Shown here: positions 23,866-32,007 of the stretch, piece after piece
Layout: each line of letters starts with the position of its first letter
How positions within the stretch are numbered: the stretch's first letter is position 1
Source: CAYMYN01 sp964394665
GTDB lineage: Bacteria; Planctomycetota; UBA1135; GCA-002686595
Length of the DNA: 32,734 nucleotides
Assembly: GCA_964394665.1 (NCBI GenBank)
Contig: CAYMYN010000042.1
Coordinates: 1-32,734 of the forward strand
Direction of reading: 5' to 3'
The notes under the pieces: generated by a model
Seen by the model: only the letters and a program-made list of their open reading frames with translations
The model's database searches: none
What the model was told of the DNA's origin: nothing
Position numbers and translations under genes: made by a program

Positions 23866-25065
23866 ATGACCCACCCGATCCGCCTGGCCCTGCTCCTCCT
23901 CGGCCTGTGCCCGAGCCTTGGCGCCGCGCCGCATCTCGACGCCGCCGTACCCTCCGCCGCCGCGCCCGCGGCCGAGCTCGTCGCCGCCGAGGATCCCGCG
24001 CCCCCCGATGCGGCGGCGCTCTTCATGGCCCACTGCGCGAGCTGCCACGGCGAGACCGGCGACGGCAAGGGTTGGACCGAGCTCGACCGGCCCGCGCGTT
24101 CCTTCAAGGACGGCGGGTTCTCGTTCGGCAACACGCCCGAGACCATCGCGCGCACGATCTCCGGCGGCATCCCGGGCACGCCCATGCCGGGTTTTGACGC
24201 GGCCCTGGGCGAGGCCGAGCGGGCGTCGCTGGCGCGCTACGTGATCTCGCTCGGCCCGCCCGAGTTGCCGGCGCCCAAGAACACCGAGCTCATCGTGCGC
24301 GAGCGGCCGCTCGTCGTGCGCGGCATGCTGCCGCCGATCGCGCGCGGCGCGCCGGAGCGGCCGCGCGGCCTGCTCGTCGGCACCCTCGACGGGCTGACCT
24401 TCGAGTACGACGCCGCCGACGTGCGCCTGCTGGGCGTGCGCCAGGGACGCTTCGTCGACCGGCGCGATTGGGGCGACCGGGGCGGGTCGGCGCTCCAGCC
24501 CCTCGGGCAGGTCGTGCACCTGGTCGAGAACGGTCGGCCGCGCGCGCCCTTCGCCCTGCGGACGTCCGCGGGGCAGCCGGCGCGGCCGCTCGCCGCTCGC
24601 CTGGGCGGAACCCGCGCGCTGGGCGGCCAGGCGGCGCTGCTCACGGTCCTGCGCGCGGAGGACGGCCGGGTGGTGGCGCGGGTCGAGGAACGCCCGCGCG
24701 GGCTCGCGACCGGCGACGCGTCGGGTTTCCTGCGCGCCTTCGTGATCGAGCCCCTCGAGGCCGCCGAGCTCGTGCTGCACTTCCCCTGGCTCGACGCGCC
24801 CCTGAACGAGGCCGAGCGCTTCGAGGCCGCGGCGGGGGAGCGCGAGCTGCTCGCCCTGCGACCGCGGGTCGGGGGCCAGGCCGCCCTGGTCGGACTGCGC
24901 GTGCCGCGCGGGACGTCGGGGGCGCTGACCTGGCTCGAGGACGGTTCGGGGCTCGCCCTGCGCGTGCAGGCCGGCCTCCGCCTCGAGCTCGACCAGGTCG
25001 TGCTGCCGCTCGTGCCCAGCGACCCGACCCGCTTCCTCGAACTCCTGCACGAGGTCTGCCGATGA
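23866..25065 (+). CDS. Exported c-type cytochrome with large C-terminal domain of uncertain family
   Basis: A 399-residue protein. Signal peptide at about residues 1-21 (RLALLLLGLCPSLGA), then an Ala/Pro-rich linker. The class I cytochrome c domain spans about 46-118: haem-binding CASCH at 57-61 and the probable axial Met107 in GTPMPGF, with the helix ASLARYVISLGP closing the domain. Residues about 120-399 are beta-rich (FEYDAADVRLLGVRQGRFVD through RWRGG-like turns) and resemble, to my memory, the DUF6797-like part of PVC propeller cytochromes; this is tentative. The final TGA overlaps the start of the propeller gene by 4 nt (ATGA), so the two proteins are made together and are likely partners in a periplasmic electron-transfer step. 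The electron donor is unknown. Confidence 0.83.
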   Translation: MTHPIRLALLLLGLCPSLGAAPHLDAAVPSAAAPAAELVAAEDPAPPDAAALFMAHCASCHGETGDGKGWTELDRPARSFKDGGFSFGNTPETIARTISGGIPGTPMPGFDAALGEAERASLARYVISLGPPELPAPKNTELIVRERPLVVRGMLPPIARGAPERPRGLLVGTLDGLTFEYDAADVRLLGVRQGRFVDRRDWGDRGGSALQPLGQVVHLVENGRPRAPFALRTSAGQPARPLAARLGGTRALGGQAALLTVLRAEDGRVVARVEERPRGLATGDASGFLRAFVIEPLEAAELVLHFPWLDAPLNEAERFEAAAGERELLALRPRVGGQAALVGLRVPRGTSGALTWLEDGSGLALRVQAGLRLELDQVVLPLVPSDPTRFLELLHEVCR

Positions 25066-27734
25066 GCCCCGCGCTGCTCGCCTCCCTGCTCCTGTGCGCC
25101 CCGCAGACCGCGCACGAGGCCGACCACTACGCCGTCGACTACCTGACGCCGCCCGCGGGCGAGCTGATCGAGGTCGGCGGGATGGGCTTCTTCTCCGACG
25201 GACGCCTGGCGATCAGCACGCGCCGCGGGCAGGTCTGGATCGTCGAGGATGCCCTGGCGGAAGACCCCGCCGCCGCGCGCTGGACGCTCTTCGCCGAGGG
25301 CCTCTGGGAGGGCCTGGGCCTCGCGATCGTGGACGATGAGCTCTACGTCCTGCAGCGCCAGGAGCTCAGCCGCCTGAAGGACCTCGACGGCGACGGGGTG
25401 TGCGACCTGGTCGAGACCCTGGCCGACGGTTGGGGCGTCTCGGGCAACTACCACGAGTTCGCCTTCGGTCTGCCGCGCGACGACGCGGGCAACTTCTACG
25501 TCTCGCTCAACGTCTCGTTCTTCAGCCCCAAGTGGTGGCACGGCAAGTCGCCGGTGCCGGACCGCGGTTGGGTGCTGCGCATCCGCCCCGACGGCACCCA
25601 CGAGCGGGTGGCGAGCGGCCTGCGCAGCCCCTGCGGCATCGGCTTCGATGCGAAGGGCCGCCTGCTGGTGACCGACAACCAGGGCGACTGGCTGCCCGCC
25701 TGTCCGATCTTCGCCATCGAGGAGGGCAAGTTCTACGGCCACCCGGCCTCGCTGGCCTGGACCGAGCGCTACCGCGCCGGCAACGTCGAGCCCAGCGACA
25801 CGATCCCGCCCGACGTCGAGCGCGCTCCCGCGGCGATCTGGTTGCCCTACGGCTGGTCGCGCTCGACGGGCAACCTGGTGCCCGACCTCAGCGGCGGCGC
25901 GTTTGGTCCCTTCGGAGAGCAACTCTTCGTCGCCGAGCTGACGAACGGCCATCTCCTGCGCGCGGACCTCGAAGAGGTGCAGGGTGTCACCCAGGGCGCC
26001 TGCTGGCTCTTCCGCCAGGGCATCGGCAGCGCTTGCCGCGTCGTGTTCGCCCCGGACGGAACGCTGTTCGCCGGCTTCACCAACCGCGGCTGGGGCGGCC
26101 TCGCGCCGGGCCACGGCGTGGCGCGGGTGCGCTTCACCGGCCGCACGCCGCTCGAGATGCAACGCGTGCGCCTGGTGCCGGGCGGCTTCGAGGTCGAGCT
26201 GACCCTGCCGCTCGCCGAGGGCATCGAGCCCGGGCCCGGCGATGTCGCCCTCGAGCACTACGACTACGACTGGTGGTGGGAGTACGGCTCGCCCGAGCGC
26301 GACACGCGGCCCCTCGAGGTGGGCGCGGTCACGCTCTCGGCGGACCGCCGGCGACTCTCGATCGCGGTGCCGGGCCTGATGGCCGGCCGCGTCGTGCGCG
26401 GAACCCTGAAGAACCTCGTCGGCGCGGGCGGCGAAGCGCTGCTGCACGACACCTTCGCCTACACGATCAACGTGCTCGCCGACGGGCCGCCGGTCGTGGT
26501 GCCGGTCGCCAAGCTCGTGCCGCCGCCGCCGGCCCGCGCCACGGGTTGGGAGGGCTGGCTGCGCCTGACCTTCGGCGAGGCCACCGACGCCTTCGAGCCC
26601 GGCGGCTGGACCCTGGGCGAGGCCGAGCTCGACCCCACCGATCCCACGCGCTTCGCGCTCCGCCCCGGGAACGGGGCCCTGGTCGGCACGCGCGAGGCGG
26701 GGGACTTCCGCGGTCGCTACGGGCTCGGCGACGGCAGCCTGCACCTCGAGTTCCTGCTGCCCCGGGGCGGAGCGGGGTCGCTGGTCCTGCAAGGGCGACA
26801 CGCGCTGCGCCTCTCCGACACGCCGCGCGGTAGCGAACTCGGGCCCGACTCCTGCGGCGGCCTCCCGGATGCGCCTGGTTTTCCGGGCGTCGCTCCGGCG
26901 CGCAACGCCTTCCATGGCCCGGGCCTGTGGCACGCGCTCGACCTCGACTACCGCGCGCCGCGTTTCGACGCCGAGGGCCGCCTGAGCGAGCCCGCGCGGC
27001 TCCTGCGCCTGCGCATCGACGATCAACTGGTGCACGAGAACGTCGAGCTGTCCGCGCCGAACGTCCCGGACGCGCTCGAAGCGGCCGCCCTCGGGCCGCT
27101 CGTGCTGCGCGCCGAGGGCGGGCTCGCCGTGCGCGAGCTGCGCTTCCGACCCGCGACGCGCTCGGAGCGGACGCGCGCCAGCGAGGGCTGGACGCGGCTC
27201 CTGGTCGACGAGGACGAGCTCGAGCGTTGGACGCGCACCGGCGGGGCCTTCTGGGAGCTCGAGCAGGGCGTCCTGCAGGGCGAGGGGCCGGTGGGGCACC
27301 TGTTCAGCCCGCGCTCGGACTACCGCGACTTCGAGCTCCGCGCACGGGTCAAGGTCAACGAGGGCGGCAACTCGGGGATCTACCTGCGGGCCAGCCCGGG
27401 CTCGACCTGGCCCGCGGGCTACGAGGCCCAGGTGAACGCCTCGCACCCCGACCCGCAGAAGACCGGCAGCCTCTACGGCCTTGCGCCGGTGCGCGTGCAC
27501 CTCGTGCCCCCCGACACCTGGTTCGACTATCACCTCGGCGTGCGCGACAGCGAGCAGGGCACGCGCGTCACGATCCGTGTCAACGGGATCGTGGTCAGCG
27601 ACCACCTCGACCCCCAGCCGCGTTTCCGCCGCGGCCACATCGCGATCCAACAGCACCACGAGGGCTCGCGCATCGAGGTGCGCGACCTCTTCGTGCGCGA
27701 GCTGCCCGCCGCGCCGGAGGCGGACGGGCGCTGA
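25062..27734 (+). CDS. Exported beta-propeller protein with C-terminal DUF1080 (3-keto-disaccharide hydrolase-like) domain
   Basis: An 890-residue protein with a short signal peptide (about 1-17). Residues about 25-380 are a sugar-dehydrogenase-like six-bladed propeller (GFFSDGRLAISTRRGQVWIV, KDLDGDGVCDLVETLADGW, LRSPCGIGFDAKGRLLVTDN, VFAPDGTLFAGFTNRGWGG). About 385-490 is a beta linker (YDYDWWWEYGSPERDTRP). About 495-700 is a LamG/DUF1080-like domain, poorly conserved. About 708-886 is a clear DUF1080 domain (FELRARVKVNEGGNSGIYLR, YEAQVNASHPDPQKTGSLYG, GHIAIQQHHEGSRIEVRDLF). DUF1080 members characterised so far hydrolyse 3-keto-glycosides. No CxxCH is present, so haem is supplied by the cytochrome upstream, whose stop overlaps this ATG. 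The context suggests oxidation and cleavage of a glycan outside the cytoplasm; this is inference. Confidence 0.85.
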   Translation: MSPALLASLLLCAPQTAHEADHYAVDYLTPPAGELIEVGGMGFFSDGRLAISTRRGQVWIVEDALAEDPAAARWTLFAEGLWEGLGLAIVDDELYVLQRQELSRLKDLDGDGVCDLVETLADGWGVSGNYHEFAFGLPRDDAGNFYVSLNVSFFSPKWWHGKSPVPDRGWVLRIRPDGTHERVASGLRSPCGIGFDAKGRLLVTDNQGDWLPACPIFAIEEGKFYGHPASLAWTERYRAGNVEPSDTIPPDVERAPAAIWLPYGWSRSTGNLVPDLSGGAFGPFGEQLFVAELTNGHLLRADLEEVQGVTQGACWLFRQGIGSACRVVFAPDGTLFAGFTNRGWGGLAPGHGVARVRFTGRTPLEMQRVRLVPGGFEVELTLPLAEGIEPGPGDVALEHYDYDWWWEYGSPERDTRPLEVGAVTLSADRRRLSIAVPGLMAGRVVRGTLKNLVGAGGEALLHDTFAYTINVLADGPPVVVPVAKLVPPPPARATGWEGWLRLTFGEATDAFEPGGWTLGEAELDPTDPTRFALRPGNGALVGTREAGDFRGRYGLGDGSLHLEFLLPRGGAGSLVLQGRHALRLSDTPRGSELGPDSCGGLPDAPGFPGVAPARNAFHGPGLWHALDLDYRAPRFDAEGRLSEPARLLRLRIDDQLVHENVELSAPNVPDALEAAALGPLVLRAEGGLAVRELRFRPATRSERTRASEGWTRLLVDEDELERWTRTGGAFWELEQGVLQGEGPVGHLFSPRSDYRDFELRARVKVNEGGNSGIYLRASPGSTWPAGYEAQVNASHPDPQKTGSLYGLAPVRVHLVPPDTWFDYHLGVRDSEQGTRVTIRVNGIVVSDHLDPQPRFRRGHIAIQQHHEGSRIEVRDLFVRELPAAPEADGR

Positions 27735-27768
27735 TCCGCGGGGCCGCCGCGCACGCGCTCCCTTGCCC

Positions 27769-29448
27769 ATGATCGGTCACCACTCGAGCCTGATCGCCCG
27801 CCTGCGCGGCACGCGCCGGGCGGCGGTGATCCTGCTGGCGCTCGCGCGCCACGGTTTTGCGGACATCGTGCAGCGCACGGGACTCGCGAGCCTCGTCGAG
27901 GGCGGACTGGAGAAGATCGGCGTCGCGCGCGAGCACGAGGACATCTCGACCGCGGTGCGCCTGCGGCTGCTGTTCGAGGACCTCGGCGCGACCTTCGTCA
28001 AGCTGGGCCAGATCCTGGCCACGCGCCCCGACCTGATCCCACCCGAGGTCGCCGCCGAGCTGCGCAAGCTCCAGAGCGGGGCGCCCCAGGTGCCCTTCGA
28101 GGAGCTCGCCGGGCGCCTCGAGGAGTCCTTCCCGGACGGTTGGCGCACGGTCTTCCGCTCGATCGAGCCCGAGCCGATGGCGGCGGCGTCGATCGCCCAG
28201 GTGCACCGCGCCGAGCTGGCGGACGGCACGCCGGTGGTCGTGAAGTTCCTGCGGCCGGAGGTCGAGCAGCTCGTCGCCGACGACGTCGCCGTGCTGCGCG
28301 ACCTGGCGCGGTTGGTCGCGGCCAGCGGGGCGGAGCTGGGCTTCGACCCGTTGCACGTGGCCGAGGAGGTCGCGCGCCAGGTGCTGCGCGAGCTCGACCT
28401 CGAGCTCGAGGCGCGCTCGACCGAGCGCCTGCGGCGCGACTTCGCCGACGACCCGGCCATCACGTTCCCGCGCGTCCATCCGCGCGCCTCGACGCGCACG
28501 GTGCTGACGATGGAGGAGGCGCGCGGCGTGCAGCTCTCGCGCCTGGAGCCCGACTCGCTCTCGGCCGAGGAGCGCCGCGCCGCCTGCTCGAACGGCACGC
28601 GCGCCGTCTTCCGCATGTGCCTGGAGCACGGCTTCTTCCACGCCGATCCGCACCCGGGCAACCTGTTCATCCAGCCCGGCGGGACCGTGTGCTTCATCGA
28701 CTGCGGCATGACCGGCCACATCGACGCGCGCACGCGCCTGCAGCTCGGCCGGCTCGTGCGTCACGTCGTCGACGCCGACCTCGACGGCACCCTGCGCACG
28801 GTGGTCGACCTGGCCGGGGCCGACCCGGTGCTGGAGTTCGATCGCGCCTTCCGCGCCGACGTCTGGGAGATGGTGACGCGCTTCGAGTCGGGCTCCCTCG
28901 AGGAGCTCGACATCGGCGCCCTGCTCGAGAGCTTCTTCGAGGTCCTGCGCCGCCACCACATCCGTTGTCCCGCCGACCTCGTGTACCTCATCAAGGCGCT
29001 CTCGACGATCGAGAGCGTGGCCGAGGAGGTCGACCCCGGCTTCGACGTGATGGCCGAGGCGCGCGTGCTGCTGCGGCGCCTGTTCGCCGAGCAGTACGGC
29101 TTCGGCGCCCAGAAGCGCCGCTTCGCCCGCAGCCTCTCGGGCTACGCCGAGCTGGTCGAGGAGCTGCCCGAGGAGCTGCGCAAGATCCTGGTCCACTTCC
29201 GCCGCCGCGAGTTCGCCCTGCGCATCCAGCACGACGGCCTCGACGAGCTGCGCTCCGCCGTCCAGGGCGCGGGCCGCACCCTGGCCCTGGCCCTGATCCT
29301 TGCGGCGACCCTGGTGGCTTCCTCGATCCTGCTGCACGGCCGCGGCCCGGGTGGGCTCGACTTCTTCAGCCTGCTCGGCGGCGCAGCTCTGCTGATCTCG
29401 ATCGCCTTCGCCCTGGCCCTCGCCTGGGGCGCCTGGCGCCGGCGCTGA
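27769..29448 (+). CDS. ABC1/UbiB-family atypical protein-kinase-like protein, membrane-anchored
   Basis: A 559-residue protein of the UbiB/ADCK (ABC1) group, atypical kinase-like ATPases linked to quinone biosynthesis and lipid handling. Hallmarks: KLGQ at 78-81 in the regulatory extension, Ala-rich loop EPMAAASIAQVHRA in place of a Gly-rich loop, catalytic-site Lys159 in VVVKFLRP, HADPHPGNLF with Asp293, and FIDCGMTG (DFG-like, Asp311). Two hydrophobic segments end the chain (about 504-524 and 533-554). The start MIGHHSSLIARLRGT begins 34 nt after the propeller gene; the gap has no -10-type hexamer or Shine-Dalgarno sequence, so it may be the last gene of that transcript. A role in quinone supply for the cytochrome system would fit, but is not shown. 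Confidence 0.93.
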   Translation: MIGHHSSLIARLRGTRRAAVILLALARHGFADIVQRTGLASLVEGGLEKIGVAREHEDISTAVRLRLLFEDLGATFVKLGQILATRPDLIPPEVAAELRKLQSGAPQVPFEELAGRLEESFPDGWRTVFRSIEPEPMAAASIAQVHRAELADGTPVVVKFLRPEVEQLVADDVAVLRDLARLVAASGAELGFDPLHVAEEVARQVLRELDLELEARSTERLRRDFADDPAITFPRVHPRASTRTVLTMEEARGVQLSRLEPDSLSAEERRAACSNGTRAVFRMCLEHGFFHADPHPGNLFIQPGGTVCFIDCGMTGHIDARTRLQLGRLVRHVVDADLDGTLRTVVDLAGADPVLEFDRAFRADVWEMVTRFESGSLEELDIGALLESFFEVLRRHHIRCPADLVYLIKALSTIESVAEEVDPGFDVMAEARVLLRRLFAEQYGFGAQKRRFARSLSGYAELVEELPEELRKILVHFRRREFALRIQHDGLDELRSAVQGAGRTLALALILAATLVASSILLHGRGPGGLDFFSLLGGAALLISIAFALALAWGAWRRR

Positions 29449-29456
29449 GTCCGGCC

Positions 29457-29484
29457 CGCGGCCTCGACCGGGGGCCAAGCCGCG
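29457..29484. terminator. Possible GC-rich hairpin between convergent genes
   Basis: CGCGGC (29457-29462) pairs with GCCGCG (29479-29484) across a 16-nt loop in the 42-nt gap between the UbiB-like gene and the antiporter. There is no T tract on either side, so this is at best a weak bidirectional terminator. Confidence 0.2.
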
Positions 29485-29490
29485 CGCGGG

Positions 29491-32007
29491 TCAGGCGCCC
29501 GTGCCCACGGCGTGGGCGCCGCGCAGGAGGATCGCGCGGGCTTCCTGGGGAGTGCGCGCGGCGAGCAGGTCCTCGACGAGGCCGCTGGGGCGCACCATGC
29601 GCGCCAGGGCCGAGAGCAGGGCCAGATGGCGCTCGCCGCGATCGCGCTCGGGCCCGATCAGGACGAGCACGACGTGGGCCGGATCGTGCACGCGCGGGAA
29701 GGCGATGCCCTCGTGGCTCAGGCCGACCAGGAAGTGCGGCGCGGCGAGCTCGCCCAGGTGCGCGTGCAGGAGCACGATGCCGGGGCTGACCTCGAGCGAG
29801 AGCGTCTCGGCGTTGGTGGACAGGGCGCCGAGGGCGGATTCGAGGGCCGCGGGGCGCTCCGCCAGCCGGCTCGCGAGCAAGCTGCGCAGCGCGCTCTCCC
29901 AGGGACCGGGGCCGAGGTCGAGCCGGATGTCCTCGCCGCGCAGGGCCGGCAGGGGCTGGAACGAGGGCGTGGGCAGATGGAACTCGCCGGTGTCGGTGGC
30001 CTCGGCGGGGTAGAGCACGATCAGGTCGAGCCCGTCATGGAGCCGCGCGAGCTGGCCCGGCAGGGTGTCGAGGTTCGGTCGCCAGGAGACGCGCCCGTGC
30101 CGTGCGGAGAGCAGGATGCACAGATCGCTCCGGCCCTCCTCGAGGGGCAGGCCGCCGGGCAAGGCGTCCCAGGAGCGCAGCGCGTGGCTCTGGATCGGCA
30201 CGGCCGGGCGCAGCCCCTCGAGCGCGCGCGCCAGCCGCTCCACGGCGCGCTCGGGGGCCACGAGCAGGAGCGGCGCGCCCAGCTCGTTGGCCAGGTTCTT
30301 CACCGCCTGGGCGGCCTCGCGGAAGCCGGGCTCGCGGTCGGCGAAGGGCGGCGCAAGGAGGACCACGCGGCTGTCGACGTTGAGCGGCCCGCGCAGGCGG
30401 CAGGCGAGCACCATCTGGGTGGTCTGGGCCAGGAAGTCGTCCAGGGTGCGGCCGAGCACGTGCCAACGCGAGGTCGGCCGCCCGTCCCAGCCGACGACGA
30501 CCGCGCTGGCGCGCAGCTCGCGCACCGCCCGCACCATGCCGCTGGCGACGTTGCCGTCGACGCGCGTGACGGGGCTAGCGGGCACGTCGGCGGCGCTGGC
30601 GTGGGCCACGGCCGTGGCGAGCAGGCGCTCGCTGCGCGCGACCTCGCCCTCGACGTCGGCGCCCTCGCGGGCCACCGTGAGCGGATAGAGCGGCTCGTGG
30701 GAGTTGCGGCTGCGCACCATCAGGGCCAGGTCCACGAGCGCCGGCGCGCTGGCGGGGTTCGCCAGGGGCACGAGGATGCGCTCGGGCCGGTCGAGCGCCA
30801 CCGGCGCGGCTTCGTCCGCCACGGCGATGCGCCGGCCGTAGGTCTCGGTGGCCCAGGCGCCGAGGAAGCACGAGACCAGGACCATCAGGATCGCGCCGTT
30901 CAGCACCGCCTGGTCGAAGAGCTCGAGCTGGAAGCCGACGAAGACCGCCGCCAGGGTCGCGGCGGCCTGGTTGACGCTCATCCCGAAGAGCACCCAGCCC
31001 TGGTCGCGGTCGAAGCGCAGCACGAGCATCGAGAGGAAGGCCGCCAGCCACTTGGTCGCGACCACGACCACGACCATGGTCAGGGCCGTCTTCCAGCTCG
31101 CGAGTTCCGCGGCGAAGACCCGCAGGTCGACCAGCATGCCGACCGAGAGCAGGAAGAAGGGGATGAAGAGCGCGTGGCCCACGAACCGGATGCGGCTCAT
31201 GAGCGGGCTCGAGGAGGGCACCAGGCGGTTGAGGGCCAGCCCGGCGAGGAAGGCGCCGATGATGGCCTGCAGGCCGGCGAGCTTCGCCAGGAAGGCGAAC
31301 GAGAACACCGCCGCGAGGATGAAGGCGAACTGGGCCGCGTCCTCGGCCAGCACGTTGCGGAAGAACCAGCGGCCGAGCCAGGGCAGACCCCAGCCCACCA
31401 GGGCCAGGAACACCCCCATCGCCAGGGTGAGCTGCACCCAGAAGGCCGGATCGAGCTCGCCGACCGTCGAGCGCGCCACGATCGCCAGCACCAACAGGGC
31501 CGCGGTGTCGGTCACGATCGTGCCGCCCACCGCCACGACCAGCGCCGGGTTCTTGGCGATCCCCAGGCGGCTCGCGATCGGATAGGCGAGCAGCGTGTGC
31601 GAGCCGAACATGCTCCCCAGCAGGATCGCCGCGCGCCAGTCGAAGCCCAGGAACTCGCGCGCGATCCAGGTGCCGGTGACCTGCGGCACGAGGTAGGTCG
31701 TCCAGCCGAAGACCAGGCTCTTGTAGCGGTGGCGGATGAACTGGTTGAGGTCGATCTCGAGCCCCGCCACGAACACGATGTAGAGCAGCCCGACCGTGCC
31801 CAGGAGGTCCATCGTGCCGTCGCGCATCAGGAGGCGCGCGCCGTGCGGTCCGACGAGCACCCCGGCCACGATCAGGCCGATCAGGCCCGGGATGCGCAGT
31901 CGCGCGCACACCAGGGGCGCGACCAGGATGATGAGCATCACCAGCGCGAAGACCGCGACCGGCTCGGTGAGGGGCAGCGTGGGCCAGCTCATCGCGGGGG
32001 ACGTCAC
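29491..32007 (-). CDS. CPA2-family cation/proton antiporter with Usp-like and EIIA-like cytoplasmic domains
   Basis: An 838-residue protein. Residues about 15-395 form the 12-helix CPA2 antiporter (GLIGLIVAGVLVGPHG, GLLYIVFVAGLEIDLN, AVGGTIVTDTAALLVLAI, HALFIPFFLLSVGMLVDL). About 410-690 are two universal-stress-protein-like domains (ERILVPLANPASAPALVDLA; second starting at SRVVLLAPPFADREPG). About 710-835 is a PTS EIIA (fructose/Ntr type) domain, in which His748 of GIVLLHAHL sits where the phosphorylated His occurs, and HEGIAFPRVHDPAHVVLVL follows. The family exchanges Na+ or K+ for H+; the cytoplasmic domains suggest control by nucleotide or phosphorylation. The GTG start (32005-32007) overlaps the ABC gene stop by 4 nt; an ATG at 31992 is the alternative start. 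Confidence 0.9.
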   Translation of the reverse strand: MTSPAMSWPTLPLTEPVAVFALVMLIILVAPLVCARLRIPGLIGLIVAGVLVGPHGARLLMRDGTMDLLGTVGLLYIVFVAGLEIDLNQFIRHRYKSLVFGWTTYLVPQVTGTWIAREFLGFDWRAAILLGSMFGSHTLLAYPIASRLGIAKNPALVVAVGGTIVTDTAALLVLAIVARSTVGELDPAFWVQLTLAMGVFLALVGWGLPWLGRWFFRNVLAEDAAQFAFILAAVFSFAFLAKLAGLQAIIGAFLAGLALNRLVPSSSPLMSRIRFVGHALFIPFFLLSVGMLVDLRVFAAELASWKTALTMVVVVVATKWLAAFLSMLVLRFDRDQGWVLFGMSVNQAAATLAAVFVGFQLELFDQAVLNGAILMVLVSCFLGAWATETYGRRIAVADEAAPVALDRPERILVPLANPASAPALVDLALMVRSRNSHEPLYPLTVAREGADVEGEVARSERLLATAVAHASAADVPASPVTRVDGNVASGMVRAVRELRASAVVVGWDGRPTSRWHVLGRTLDDFLAQTTQMVLACRLRGPLNVDSRVVLLAPPFADREPGFREAAQAVKNLANELGAPLLLVAPERAVERLARALEGLRPAVPIQSHALRSWDALPGGLPLEEGRSDLCILLSARHGRVSWRPNLDTLPGQLARLHDGLDLIVLYPAEATDTGEFHLPTPSFQPLPALRGEDIRLDLGPGPWESALRSLLASRLAERPAALESALGALSTNAETLSLEVSPGIVLLHAHLGELAAPHFLVGLSHEGIAFPRVHDPAHVVLVLIGPERDRGERHLALLSALARMVRPSGLVEDLLAARTPQEARAILLRGAHAVGTGA

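Noticed and set aside
24237..27770. Minus-strand open frame of 1177 codons opposite the cytochrome and propeller genes
   Set aside because: No domain recognised; the plus-strand genes have signal peptides, CxxCH and DUF1080 motifs.
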